A DNA stretch of 64,000 nt from Parietaria judaica (Eukaryota; Streptophyta; Magnoliopsida; Rosales; Urticaceae). This document shows positions 1 through 11,762 of this stretch, piece after piece (positions within the stretch are counted from its first letter, which is position 1; the number at the start of each line of letters is the position of its first letter). A program made the translations under genes and the position numbers. The stretch lies in the NCBI GenBank assembly GCA_954871525.1, contig OX940868.1:13022556-13086555 (forward strand), read 5' to 3'. A model generated the notes under the pieces. The model made no database searches. It was not told the DNA's origin and saw only the letters and a program-made list of their open reading frames with translations.

Positions 1-2417
1 ATCGCAAGGCGGGATTTTCCGGTTCCAGGAGCATGCGACACGATGCAGCCCTTCCCCTTGAAGTTCTCCACGGTCTCCCTTTTCACGCACTTGATACCGC
101 CCGCAATGTGCTTCCAGATGAACTCGAAGCCATCTCTCTGGTGCTGGTACATGCCCTCTCGCACGCCAGGGATCAAGTCCCACGCAGTGTTTGGGCAGGC
201 CCGGAGCACCGCGTAGGACAGAGGTTCGCACTCAGCGAATTGTTGGCCGAGCGCGTCGACAGACAGTTTGTCTCCGTCTCTTCTGTAGCCTCTGAAGTCA
301 GCTTGCTCTGATCGTTTCATAACCTGTAAAATAAAAGTCAAATGTCTTGATTGAAAGGTTATGATTTTTGGGATTTCCATTTTTTATTCAGTAATGGAAA
401 AAAGCACATCTTACACCCTTAATCAGCTAATAAAGTAATAGCAATCTCTGCTAATAAAGTATGCAAACTTTGACTACAATACGTAATTACATATAGCTGC
501 TACAAAAGGTAACGTGATTACTGGCCTCAAAGGATTTAAATTAACAAAAAATTTGTTTCAAGCCATTCAAATATGCACATAATGACTATGTTTATCCCTC
601 TAAGTAACCCTGTTAAATTGTTAAATTATATTCAATGATCAACCGCAAATAATGATGAAGAAGACTGTATTGTATTTAATCAAACATGAACTTCTATTGA
701 GAAGCACGATAAGACACCAGCGAACAAGCTAAACACTATTGTAGAGAGTACAAATCTGAAGGTTTGAAAAGAGCTTCAAAATGAGAGCCTTAAGTTGTTA
801 TTAAACAGCGATGAAAATGAACGCGGAAAACGGAAAGGAAATAAGCGACTTCACTTACAAGTTCCGACATAACATCTTTGCTTTTATAAAATACTTCTCT
901 GCAGTTTTGGCAAATAGATCCGAATTCTTCATCGATAATAGGCGAACCGGGACTATGTATCCCCTTCAGACAAAGCATGTCCTGGTCGACCTCGGGCTCG
1001 CTTGCGCGTTCCTCCTGAAGATCAAAGATCAAAAGCATGTTAGTTACTATTTGAGTGATCAAACATAAGGTCTGAATGCTTAAAATCACATCACCTTGTC
1101 AAATGTTGAAGAACCGAGCTTTTCGAATTCCATGTACATTCCACATTCGGCCCATATTATATTGAGTTCATTTTCGATCTCCGATTTCTCCGACAGATCT
1201 TCCTCTTTATCAGTAAATTTGAATTTCCAATTATCAATAATAACCTTCTCTTTTGCTCCTGAATTGAGCCCTTCAACGCCCCCTTTCCTGTTAACGTTCA
1301 TCAACTCCAGAAGATTTTGAACAATTTTGAACGAATTTTTTTGTTTCTTTGTTTTCTTCTCCCCGGGCATCTTCTGGGAAGAAACAGGCCGACCAGCGAT
1401 CTTTAGCTTCCCCATTTTTTTATTCGTTCTGCCACGATTAACGCGCACCGGAGCTTTGTTCTCGATCTTGTCCGATTCGATTTCGCTCATCGAAGAGCTC
1501 GAATACATCTTCTCTCCCTCTTTCTCATCTGAATCGCTTTCGCTCGTCGAAGAGCTCGAATGCATTTTCTCTTCCTCTTTCCCCATGTGCTTCTCGTTAG
1601 ACGTCTCAGTATACTCACTATCGCTGTCGCTGCCACGATTCGAACGCAACGGAGTTTTTCTCTCGAGCTCGTCCCGTTCACTTCCACTTGAGCTGGATAA
1701 TAAGTACGCACGATTCCTGTCTCGCTCTTTCTCTGTTTGCTTGTTGTTAGAGTTCTCTGGAAAATCTCTATCATCTTCGATCTCTGAAGAAACCATTTTC
1801 CTTTTCCCTGCCCGTACCTCGGTCTTCTTGTCTTGGATCCCGCTCTTCTTCTTTGGCTTCTTCTTCTGCTCTTCCTCGTCTGAATCTTCCCACCATTTTA
1901 ATTCTCTTTTCCTCTTTTTGCTCTTCTTCCGCTTCTCTTCTTCCTTGTCGGACCGTTCTCTTTCACCACAAGAAAGCACGTCTTCGACCTTGATCTCGCA
2001 GATCTCGTCTGAGCTTGTCTCGCTCTTCTTCCCCTTCTTGTTTTCCTCGTCGGACCGTACTCTCTCACCACAAGAAGACACGTCTTCTTCCTTGATCTCG
2101 TCTGAGTTTGCCTCGCTCTTCTTCCCCTTCCTTTCTTCCTCGTCGAACCGTTCTCTTTCAGCACAAAAAAACACTTCTTCTTCCTTGATCTCGTGTGAGC
2201 TTGCCTCGCTGATCTCCGAGTCGTCCGAATCGCAGTCTAGAGAAATAGGGTTCTTCTTGGAGCCAGTAGCCTTATCCGAATCTCGTGCACTAGTCCCTGC
2301 CTCCGGAAGATCTCGCTTCTTCCCGGAGCCAACGGAAGGGCGAGACTTCAGCTTCTCTCTGTCATACCGCTCCCACTTCGATCGAGTCCTTCTCGACACA
2401 GGCAAAGAGAAATCCAT
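1..2417 (-). CDS. CLSY: CLASSY-type SNF2 ATPase (CLSY3/4-like), 5' part only
   Basis: Plant CLASSY proteins are nuclear SNF2-family ATPases that bring Pol IV to chromatin for RNA-directed DNA methylation. Three exons are visible: 2417-1095, 1014-859 and 323 to the window edge, joined by GT-AG introns in phase 0. I start at the Met at 2417 because the N-terminus MDFSLPVSRRTRSK fits the family and an acceptor (TTTGGCAG) lies just upstream. Residues 1-440 are disordered, Lys/Glu/Ser-rich, with internal repeats. Exon 2 holds a Cys-rich segment (CLKG, then CQNC). Exon 3 reads WDLIPGVREGMYQHQ, then GFEFIWKHIAGG, then the Walker A loop APGTGKS typical of CLSY helicases. About 600 codons are visible; the rest of the helicase lies left of the window. 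Assignment to the CLSY3/4 clade rather than CLSY1/2 rests on the N-terminus and is less sure. Confidence 0.85.
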
Positions 2418-2421
2418 TGAC

Positions 2422-2744
2422 TGCCAAACAAGAACGAAGCAATGAAATAAATAAAAACAGAGTTCAACAACAACAACAACAACAACGAACCACAAGAATC
2501 TCTGGTTCCAGTCACGAACGATCAAAATCAAATAAAAATTGCACAAAATCAATGGAAAGCTCAAAACGCAATGCAATGGAGGTCGGAGACGCGCAGAGAG
2601 AGTAACAGAGGAGAGAGAAAGTGCGGAGACTGAGAAACCAGAGATCTCTCGCTCCATTCACGAACGATCAAGAAAAAAACCAAATAAAAATTCCTCAAAA
2701 TCATTAGAAAGCTCAAAACGCTGCGACGGAGATCGGAGGCTAAC
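2422..2744 (-). other. Probable 5'-UTR intron of the CLASSY gene
   Basis: On the minus strand a donor (CCAAG|GTTAGC) ends at 2745 and an acceptor (TTTGGCAG) precedes 2421, four bases above the chosen start codon. The frame upstream of the start reads through hydrophobic, low-complexity sequence without family features, which fits an untranslated intron. The call rests on splice motifs only; a cDNA would settle it. Confidence 0.45.
2511..2736. repeat. Degenerate tandem duplication in the CLASSY leader
   Basis: Two blocks about 140 bases apart (2511-2587 and 2651-2736) share CACGAACGATCAA, AAATAAAAATT, CAAAATCA, GAAAGCTCAAAACGC and GGAG.TCGGA in the same order. They lie upstream of the CLASSY start codon, mostly inside the inferred leader intron. 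The copies have diverged, so the duplication is not recent. Confidence 0.75.
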
Positions 2745-2943
2745 CTTGGTAGAGGACGGCGAAGAGAGACGCTTCGGGATTCGCTTTCTTCTTCACAACA
2801 CCATTGACGCAGAGACGAGAGAGAGAGAGAAGTAGGAATTTCCGGAAATGTGGAGATAGATTGGGAGAAGTACGTATTTGCGCAGAGCAGAGAGACTCGC
2901 TCGGAAAAGAGCGCGAATAAGAAAGAAAGAAAGAAAGAGTGCA

Positions 2944-2950
<7 letters not shown>

Positions 2951-2984
<34 letters not shown>
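2951..2984. repeat. (GA)n microsatellite upstream of CLASSY
   Basis: Uninterrupted GA dinucleotides, about 17 units, in the promoter or leader of the minus-strand CLASSY gene. GA/CT runs are common in plant leaders and promoters. Confidence 0.95.
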
Positions 2985-2988
<4 letters not shown>

Positions 2989-5080
2989 TTGTCTCATTTA
3001 TGATTTTATTTTCCTTTTTTTTTTATATTTTATTTTAGGGTCTTTTTCACATTCCTCATACTTTAATTTTCGAGTGAGAGACATGATGAACCATTTGAAC
3101 TTTGAAGGGGATAGTAAATGCTGGGGACTATTGCGGTAAAAGTATTTCAAGTTACTCAAAATAAGTTTCCGTTCTTCATTGTTCTTTGACTCGAGTGACT
3201 CTGTTATGGTAAATCATTTACGCGTGTTTGCTTTACATTACAGTATTTAATATGCGAATCGCAAAAATAAAAGAAAAAAAGTTAACATAAATTAGACATG
3301 ACACGCACGAGACAAAATTAATTAAAAAACGTAAAATTGACGGCTTTGAGTAAAGACGATGCAAGGGCACATTGTAGCGATTCAGACGAGGAAAATAACT
3401 ATGTCTTCAAATAAAACTATTGTCTTCATGTTTGTGTTTAAGACTTTGTTTACATAGGTTAGTTGGTGTAAGACATATTATATTATGACATTCTATTACA
3501 CTGGTATATATGACACTATAAAAGTTTAGTATAAATATGCATAAAAAAATATTTTTTCCCTCAATAAGTTTCGATGACGATAATGTGATTTTTTTTCATC
3601 AATAAATCTATTACCAAACGATAAATCCATAGATGACGACAACCGATTTATCGGCCAAAACGATAATATGACACTACTCTATACTTTCTTTATATTATTC
3701 CAATACATTTATTTTGAAGACATTGAAAAAGTATTGCTTGTAGGGGTATTTTATTTTTATTTTTAGTTCTCCTAATCTTCAGTCTTTTCTGTAATAATTA
3801 ATGTTTAATATATTTATTTTTATCTTGACTGAAAATCTCAAGCATATTTGTCAATTTGAGTTCTTTTAAATCTCAATTATGTTTCCAAAAAAAAAATCTC
3901 AATTACCTAAGAAGCTTAGTTAATTATTAGTCAAATTTATCAAAATAGCTAAGAAGTTATTTTAGCTAACCATTTAAAAGTTACGCACTACAATCCCTCT
4001 TTCTATTTTAACTAACATGAATTATTATAATAAATTTAATTTAAAATTCAAAATAATTTATTTGACTAAAATAGAATAATTTCTAATAAAAGAGGATAGA
4101 AAAAAGCTAATTAATTAAATAGCCAAAAGTGACTAGCCCATTTGGCTAATAACTCGCAAAGAAGAAAAAAAAAGAAGCTAAAATTGATAACTATTTCAAA
4201 TTGAGAAAATTTATAAAAATGTCAAGTTATTAAGTATAATAGCTAAAAAGCAATATGAAAAAGCAAGGTTGGAAATGCTATTACTAACTAAAAATAGCAT
4301 AGTGAACACCAATATTTAAATTAGAAGACTTAGTATAAGAGTCTTATATTGCACCATAGAGACATTCACATATCAATTTCTAAGCTAGTCAAGTTTTTGA
4401 AAAGTAAAATAACAAAACCAAAATCGATTTTCAGAACCGGATTTACTTTAATTCTTTTTTGTTGCTTTTTCTGTAATTTTCATTTTTTTTATTTAAATTA
4501 TATAATTTTCCATCATTTTACCACGTACGGAACAAAGGGTCAATATTGCAAAAACGCTGGGAAAAGTTAATCAACATGCAACATTGAGGGAGCATTTCTG
4601 TCAATATTTTTTTTTGAAGATAAAGTTTCTTGTCACTCAAGAAACCCACCTAGTTCATCAAGTTTTGGGATGTGAAACTGAAAGACTCATGCTTTACTTT
4701 TTTATTTTTTTGTTGAGAAATATAGACTGAAGAATCATGATTATATTAGGGTTTGGTTTGGGTCATTCGCATGCCATAAACACAGAGGAGAGAGAAAGTA
4801 AAAGTGTAATACAACAACAACTACAAGGTGGTATGTTGAAGAAGGTATTGCCCAAAATGTGTTGATTTTTTGCAGAGGAAGAAAAGAGTGTTTCTGCTTT
4901 ATGGGAACAGACAACAGAGCATGGTGTTGAAAATATAAAAACAATATATAATGTTTATATATACCTTTAATTTTAAGTTCGGTAAAAAAAATATTACCCT
5001 CTTTGTATATTGAAAAATGGTTAAGAAAATACTCCCATAATCAATATACTTTTCTTTTTAAGGATATTTGAAACATATAT
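2985..5080. other. AT-rich intergenic stretch
   Basis: No coding signal was found on either strand. Short frames at 4349-4570 and 4741-4944 are low-complexity and match nothing I recognise. Poly-A/T runs dominate. No element ends with target duplications were recognised. Confidence 0.6.
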
Positions 5081-5811
5081 TGTTGGGGATTTCACCCAGC
5101 AACCCGATACGAATATCAATGACCACGAACAAATGCGGAATAACACGATTGAATTGGACGACGAAGACTAACAATTCATTGATCACGATAACGTTTGAAT
5201 TACACAACCGGTTACAAAAGATTCGATCTTCTCCAGAAGATGATCTTCCCGTTGAATTCAAACTCACAACTCATTTACAGCTCCCTCCGATGACTCCACC
5301 GTACGCTATACGATGTCGAGATGACCTTCGTCTTCCAGCGCTCTTCACGGTGATCGGAGATGAACCAGACCCAGAGAACGCCGGTGATCAGAACCACGGT
5401 GCGAACGAACCCCTTTGACGCCGCGAAGAAGCTCCGACAGATCCACAGAGTGTGCTCCTCTGTCTGTCGTTCCCGAGCCTTCCTTCTCCGTACTCCGTCG
5501 TCACCTTCGTCGTCGTAGCCACCGTCTGACTTGCCTGAGAAGCTCTGTCTCTCAAGAACTCTCTCTTCTTGATTCTCTCTCTCTCTTTTCTGTATGGTCT
5601 GGTTCCTTCTAACCGCTCTACGAGCTTTGCTTATATATCCGTTGGCTCATCCTTATCGTCCCCGGATGGTGACTGAATGTCATCGCCCGATAGGTTCCTT
5701 ATCTTTAAGTGACTGTGACACACATGATCTTGTGTCACCGATGGGTGATCAACATATATATTTAATTTTTGTGCTAAATGCACGGGTATATTCTCAGTTT
5801 CTTTTCTAACA
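5081..5811 (-). mobile_element. Possible solo LTR, minus orientation
   Basis: Read on the minus strand the block starts TGTTAGAAAAG and ends CCCCAACA, the TG...CA ends of an LTR. It has a TATA-like GGATATATAAGC (5629-5640) followed by a GA-rich leader. It is more GC-rich than its flanks and no internal retroelement sequence adjoins it, so a solo LTR is the simplest reading. The 5-base flanks (TATAT and AGAAT) do not match, so the ends or the age are uncertain. Frames inside it (5068-5612) look like by-products. Confidence 0.4.
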
Positions 5812-5872
5812 AGAATAGTACGTACTCAAAGGCCAAAAACAATGAAGCTCAATTCTGACAGTGTCTCGTTGG

Positions 5873-6130
5873 TAGAGCTGCACATTTTCACCGCGACTCA
5901 TCGTGACGCACGCTTGGAGTTCGCGACGTGGAGGGCGGAAGTCGCGACGCGTCGCGACGTGGAGGGCAAAGTCGCGATGGGTCACGATCACTTGATCCGA
6001 CGGCCACGATCTCGCCACCTCATCTCGCGACGACCCGCGACCACACACGCCACGACGCGTCGCGACGTGTTTTCTCGCGATTTTGGCGACTTAGTCGCGA
6101 CGCGTCGCGGCCACGTGATGTGCAGCTCTA
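5873..6130. mobile_element. hAT-like MITE, GC-rich, with perfect 8-bp target duplication
   Basis: The terminal inverted repeats are TAGAGCTGCACAT and its complement. The element is flanked by CTCGTTGG at 5865-5872 and 6131-6138. An 8-bp duplication and a TAGAG end are hallmarks of the hAT superfamily. The 258-bp interior is strikingly GC-rich and built from copies of TCGCGACG and the palindrome CGTCGCGACG, including GTCGCGACGCGTCGCGAC near both ends. No transposase is present. Frames across it are by-products of the low AT content. Confidence 0.9.
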
Positions 6131-6138
6131 CTCGTTGG

Positions 6139-8970
6139 TGTTACACAAGAGACGTATTTTACAATTAAATTAAAAAAATAATTATTAAGCATTTTTATCA
6201 AACTTGAGGCATACTCGTATTATTAATTTCACAAATAGAAGCTCGATGCAGATGCAACTGGATCTCGATATTGTTTTGCAATATTTGAGTACTTTTTTAG
6301 CGAAAAAAAGAGACTGTGAATATGTCGGCATATTTAGTATCAGATTAGATATCTATCCCGCAAATATAATTTTTTTTAATAACCTTGATGATTCTAATAA
6401 TAAAAAAATAATAAAAACATTGTTTTTTATATACTTTCTTGTTTGATAATTTCATTAACGATGATGGAACAATTACGGAACGGCGGAGTTCAACGAGGAT
6501 TAGATGGGAATCGACTAGCTCAATAGATAACTATTTATTTGGGGATGAATGTGTATAATTTTTAATTTCTTTTTTGAAAGGTATTATCGTCAAGTCAAAA
6601 AATATTTTTTCTATTTTTGAAGATTCAAACAATTTTTTTGCAGATTTTGAAAGTCAAGGGATTAAAAAAAGCAAATTTCAATGTATAAAAAGAGATACCA
6701 TCTAAACTCGCAGTTTGTGTCATTTATGATAAGCCTTTTATGTTTATTTATTTTTTAGTTTAATTTTTTTATTGAGACTGACTTATAACCAATACCATAG
6801 AAGAGTTGAATTTAAAGTAAGTTTTCTTCATCATTGAGATTTTCTTCATTTATTGATTACCATATTTTTTTGGTCATTTAATATTTTAGTTCTTTAAATT
6901 GTAAATAAATAATTTTCACAGTGCATTATTACCACCAATACCATTACAATTAGTCAATTGCGAAATTACTAGCTACCAAGTCATAATTCTCTTATTTATT
7001 TATAATTTTCATACTTATTAGAAGACGAATGCAAGGTAAGGTACGAAATGTCAGTGACAGTGAGCTGTTTTTTTCTTTCACAAAATTATTACCATGGATT
7101 GTTTTTCAATAGTATAATGATTATATTTATACTATAATCAAAGAAAGGTTAAAAAAATGTATAATTTGTTAATTGTACCTAATTTAACAATAGGGTTATA
7201 AGTTATGAGAAAAAGTTATTGTTTATTGTGACCTTATGTTTATCTATATGGCTATAAGTTATTTTTTAGATAGATGTTTAATATCATAATTTTCATAGTT
7301 AGGAGGGTGTTACATAAATCATAATGTATAATTATGTTTTATTCTAATGTTAAAAAATTCAGCTGCTTCAAGGCTCAAGCAATCACCCAAGCAATCTATC
7401 AAGTAAATTATCGTAGTATACAGTATAGCTACATGGCCGAAGTGAAAACTTATGAGTACCTAAAACATTAACACTTGATGTAACTTCAATTAATTTTATG
7501 ACTAGTTTAAGATAGGGAAGACCCTAAATCCAATCTAAAACCGATGACACAAATTTATTGATTTTTTCACTACTAAAAATTCAAGTTTTTTTTTTTTGAA
7601 ATACCAAAAAAATGTTTATATTTTAAATCGCTATTGCTTTTTGCTAAATGGTAAAGTTTATGGTTTTCACACAAAAAAAATGCTACCGATTATCGATTGA
7701 CTCGATAATAAATTTATATTTTTTTATGTATTTTAAAATAGATAAATGTTAGGCTTTTAGTGCTTAATATCTTCACAACAATGTTTGGCAGAGAATTTGA
7801 GTCATTCGTTGATTCATTCAACCTTATTTTATTTTGAATAGTTTATGTTGTTATTGTTTAATTTCTTTTTGTTTGATTGAGAATGAATATAAATAGTAAG
7901 ATAATTGAATCCATTTGAATTTTTTCTTTGAGTGGTAATTTTTTTTTTACTTTTACTTTTTCTAGAAGTAATTTTTTTTCAAATTTAGGATGATTATATT
8001 GCATTTTGTCAAAATGCGGTTAAAATCGAATATAAAACTGATATATCGATAATTGATAAAATTGGTTTTAAACATTAATAGAGCGACTTTCAGTTTTAAA
8101 ATTGAAAAAACTAAAAATACATTAGTCTGTATAAATAGTTATGAAAATCAAACTGAAAACTCGTTTGTTCATCCGTAGTGTAAGTGCATACATCCCACAA
8201 TAGAGTTAAAATTACGTCAATTAATTATATGACTAGCATAGAATCTCTATATATCAATGCTATTGGAATAATAAAAAAATAATGTTATTAAATTATTGAA
8301 TGATAATAAATTTGTTGTTAGAGTCAAGCAAGACTATACAAAAATATTATTTGATCGACAATATTAATTTATCGAGTATTAATTTTAATGAGTTTCTACT
8401 AGAATTTAAGAGTACTTATTACACAATATCAATATTGTTATTTAATAGAATACTTATTAGCTTTAAGTTATCTAAAAAGTCTAATAAGTAAAACTTTGAC
8501 GTTGCTAATACTAAGCATTTAGAACACAACTTCAATGTTTTTTTTTAGGAACTTCAATGGCTTATTACAAATAAATAAAAATATGTTATTCTTTACTTGT
8601 TTCTCCCAAGTTTCATCGTTTTTCGGGTTTGTTTCGTTTCATAATAACGTATTATCAAAACAATCACGTTGATTATGTTCCTATCGATCATCAAACCGTA
8701 CCCCGCACAGTTCGTGGTGTAACTTTATCACGTCTCCTGCTCATGTCAATACCCGAATTGTCACCCCCGAATGTTAATAACAAAGACCTTTTTAAAAATA
8801 AATTACCAAATTCAGTTGAACAAAACCATTATATCATAAAAACAAAGAAGCAATAGGTTGCCATCAATACACACTACACATTTATTACCATACTTTTTTG
8901 TAAAGTAATATTATGGCCATTGAGATCCATTACCATCAAAATAGAATGGATTCAACCATTTATTAGCATA
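6139..8970. other. AT-rich intergenic stretch
   Basis: Nothing gene-like was found. The stretch is dominated by A/T runs. Small frames (for example 8300-8491 and 8629-8856) lack recognisable domains. Confidence 0.6.
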
Positions 8971-8978
8971 CCTTATTG

Positions 8979-9160
8979 CAAGGTATTAAATTTCCCGAAT
9001 ATTCATCGGCATGCCCATCGGAAAAAAAATTCGAGGATATACGAAACGATATATCCATCGGCATACCCATCGACATACCCATCTACATACTCATCGACAT
9101 CGATATATCCGTAAAATAAAAAGTGCGAAACGACATCGACAAGTTGTATTTAAAACCTTG
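8979..9160. mobile_element. hAT-like MITE, copy 1 of a two-copy family
   Basis: The ends are CAAGGTATTAAATTT and the complement of CAAGGTTTTAAATAC. The 8-bp flank CCTTATTG occurs at 8971-8978 and again at 9161-9168, a perfect hAT-type duplication. The 182-bp interior is full of CATCGGCAT / CATCGACAT / ATATATCC words. A clearly related copy lies in the opposite orientation at 51567-51737. Confidence 0.85.
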
Positions 9161-9415
9161 CCTTATTGTATAACTTTCATTTAATTCATTAGCTTTTACA
9201 AGACCCGTTTTAGTATGCCTTTGGGTAAACTACTCCAAAATTTTAATATCTCCTAAAACGGCAATTGTTTTTTTTTTACTAAATCCACTCATTTTTTTTG
9301 GCTAATCAGTTATCACCGTAGACCCCAAAACTTAAGCCTTAGTTTCATTATTGATAAAATTAGCCTAAAAATATGTCACTTGAGTAAAGTATTTTTTTTA
9401 AAATAAAAAAATGAT

Positions 9416-10394
9416 GGGTAAACTGCGGCTAATGTACCTAATGTTTGATTTTCTGCGGATTATGTACTCAATGTTTATTTTCGGCGGCTAATGTACTCAA
9501 TGTTTGATCTGTTAGATTTTTTGGGTTTTCCGTCAGTTGACCGTTAGCGAGTTATATGTACAATTTTCGTATTTTTGACATAACTCACTCATTTTTTGTC
9601 GAAATTTTATATACCACCTATGGTTGGAAAGATAAGAGATAGATCTACAACTTTGGTGTTTTGAATTTTGTAAACTCAGTTTTAAAAAAATACGAAATTT
9701 CAAGTACAACGTAAAATTGGACATTAGTTTAATGCAAAATATTTGTTTCGAGCAAATTTTAATAAACTTAATGACTTTTTATGATGAAATGTAAATAGCA
9801 AAAAGTTTTAAATAAATGTTTATCTTTCCAACAGGTGTTTATTTATAAATTTTGGATAAAAAACGAGTGAATTATGCTAATATTATGAAATATTATTTCA
9901 CATCACATCTTTTATATTTTTGGCATAACTCCTCATTTTTTGTCAAAAATTTATAAATAAACACTCGTTGGAAACATAAAATATTTATCTACAACTTTTG
10001 TCTTTTACGTTTCATCATAAAAATTCATTAAGTATATTAAAATTTGCTCGAAACAAATATTTTGCATTAAAATAATGTCCAATTTTACGTTATATTTGAA
10101 ATTTCGTATTTTTTTACAGTTTATTTTACAAAATTTAAAACATCAAAGTTGTATATCTATCTCTTATCTTTCCAACCATAGATCGTGCATAAAATTTGGA
10201 CAAAAAATGAGTGAGTTATATCAAAAATACGAAAAGTGTACATATAGAGGAGGATAACTCTCTAACGGTCAACTGACGGAAAAACCAAAAATATCTAACG
10301 GATCAAACATTGGGTACATTAGCCGTCGAAAATAAACATTGAGTACATAATCCGCAGAAAATCAAACATTGAGTACATTAGCCGCAATTTACCC
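9416..10394. mobile_element. Mutator-like fold-back element with very long inverted arms
   Basis: The ends are GGGTAAACTGCGGC and the complement of GGGTAAATTGCGGC. The inverted arms run for about 300-400 bases each, so the element can fold into one long hairpin. The 9-base flanks are AAAAATGAT (9407-9415) and AAAAATATT (10395-10403), 7 of 9 matching, which fits an old 9-bp Mutator-type duplication. Two mirror-image frames (9533-9724 minus, 10075-10257 plus), both starting MSNFTLYLKFRIFL, come from the two arms and are not independent genes. No transposase is present. Confidence 0.75.
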
Positions 10395-10534
10395 AAAAAT
10401 ATTCCTCACAAACAAAGTAAAATCAAGTCTTTCATTCTTTTTTAGGAATCAAATTTCGCATTTACCACATATAGTGATATATTGCTAATTCACTTTTTTT
10501 TTTTTTTTTAACTCCACTCTCGACTTGGATTATA

Positions 10535-10780
10535 TATCCAAAAAGGTCAGCTCTCGGCCATTCCACACGCTGCCTAGCGGAGGCGTGGTTATCTGAAGTG
10601 GATTCTCTCTTTTCTAGTGGATGCCGAACTTGCTGCCCCATTGACTAAGAAGGGGGTGGGCGCAGCAGCTACATGGACCCCTTCCTTTTGTTGCCAGCGC
10701 TTTCCCGGGCCGAACTAGGAGAGGGCCCGTCAATCATACTACCGCCGTTCTTCACGGAGACAAGAACGCTGGAGCGTACG
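10535..10780. other. Possible mitochondrial DNA insert (NUMT)
   Basis: A sharply bounded block of about 245 bases has much higher GC than its flanks. It contains non-repetitive, non-coding sequence such as CTTTCCCGGGCCGAACTAGG. It reads to me like plant mitochondrial genome sequence, but I cannot search to confirm. No terminal repeats or target duplication were seen. A fragment of another GC-rich repeat is the alternative. Confidence 0.4.
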
Positions 10781-11283
10781 TTTTTTTATACTCATTTCTA
10801 TTTCAAAGCAGTTCTATTCTACTAGTATTATTCTTTTATCGCTATCTAAATATTATTTCTCTTAAGTCTATGTCCGTCTTTTTACAACTAAATATCAATT
10901 AAAATAAACAGCTTACCGAGCAATTTGTATACCCTTTTTTTTTTTGAAGGGATACAATTTGTACACTTATAAGCAGTATAAACTTATAAAACATTCTTTA
11001 TATCAAGTTATAAACTATTTAAGGATGAATATATCTGCAAACTAAAGATTTAAGTCAATGTGTAATTATGAAGTCATTTATCAACTCACTCACCCTATCA
11101 TCCCATCCCATAGTTTGATTTAATAATATCTTATATATTGATATTCTATAATATCAGTCAGCCTATGCTTTCTTCAAAAAAATTTAATTTTTATTTTCCA
11201 GTTGGACTGCTATGAGTCTTCGGCATTTGGTGACATTTGACTACAAGGCGGACATTGGACACACCAAAAAAATCTATATTAAT
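10781..11283. other. AT-rich intergenic stretch
   Basis: No gene, RNA gene or element end was recognised between the GC-rich block and the next MITE. Confidence 0.55.
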
Positions 11284-11292
11284 TAATAAAAA

Positions 11293-11762
11293 GGGTTAAT
11301 GACGGCGAAAATATCTAAAGTTTAGTCAAAGAACCCCTCGTGTACTCAAAGTTTAAAAGTGGTGGCAAAAATACCCAAAGTCGCATTTGGGGAGTTGACC
11401 ACTTCATTCTTGTAACACCAGTAACTTACCCATTAACTCTGGCCAAGTGAAAAAAAACTGTTTTTTTAAGTGTAATCATTAGGGGTTCAATTAGTGGTAT
11501 TAAATAGTATTACTTAGGGGTTTAATTCGTTGTTTTGTCGTAAGCGAGGCTGATGTGGACTCTTCAACGTGGAAAAAATTGTTCTGTCGGCAATCCACGT
11601 TTGTCCACGTGGTCAGAGTTAACAAGTAAAATAACGTTGTTACGAGATTGGAGTGGTCAACTCCCCAAATATGACTTTAGGTATTTTTACCACCATTTTT
11701 AAACTTTAAGTACTCAAGGGGTTCTTTGACCAAACTTTAGATATTTTTGCCATCATTAACCC
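11293..11762. mobile_element. Mutator-like MITE with about 120-bp inverted repeats
   Basis: The element starts GGGTTAATGACGGC and ends with the complement of GGGTTAATGATGGC. The inverted similarity continues for about 120 bases on each side, up to GTAAC at the inner edge. The flank TAATAAAAA occurs at 11284-11292 and 11763-11771, a perfect 9-bp duplication as made by Mutator-like transposases. There is no coding capacity in its 470 bp. Confidence 0.88.

Noticed and set aside
1327..2445. Long plus-strand open frame (372 codons), Ser/Phe-rich
   Set aside because: It is the antisense of the Lys/Glu/Ser-rich first exon of CLASSY. Such biased exons leave the opposite strand open. No domains are present.
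4741..4944. 67-codon minus-strand frame with a run of valines
   Set aside because: Low complexity from an ACAACAACAACT run. No start context, no homology that I recognise.
9533..10257. Two similar frames starting MSNFTLYLKFRIFL on opposite strands
   Set aside because: They come from the two arms of one inverted repeat. They are not a gene pair.
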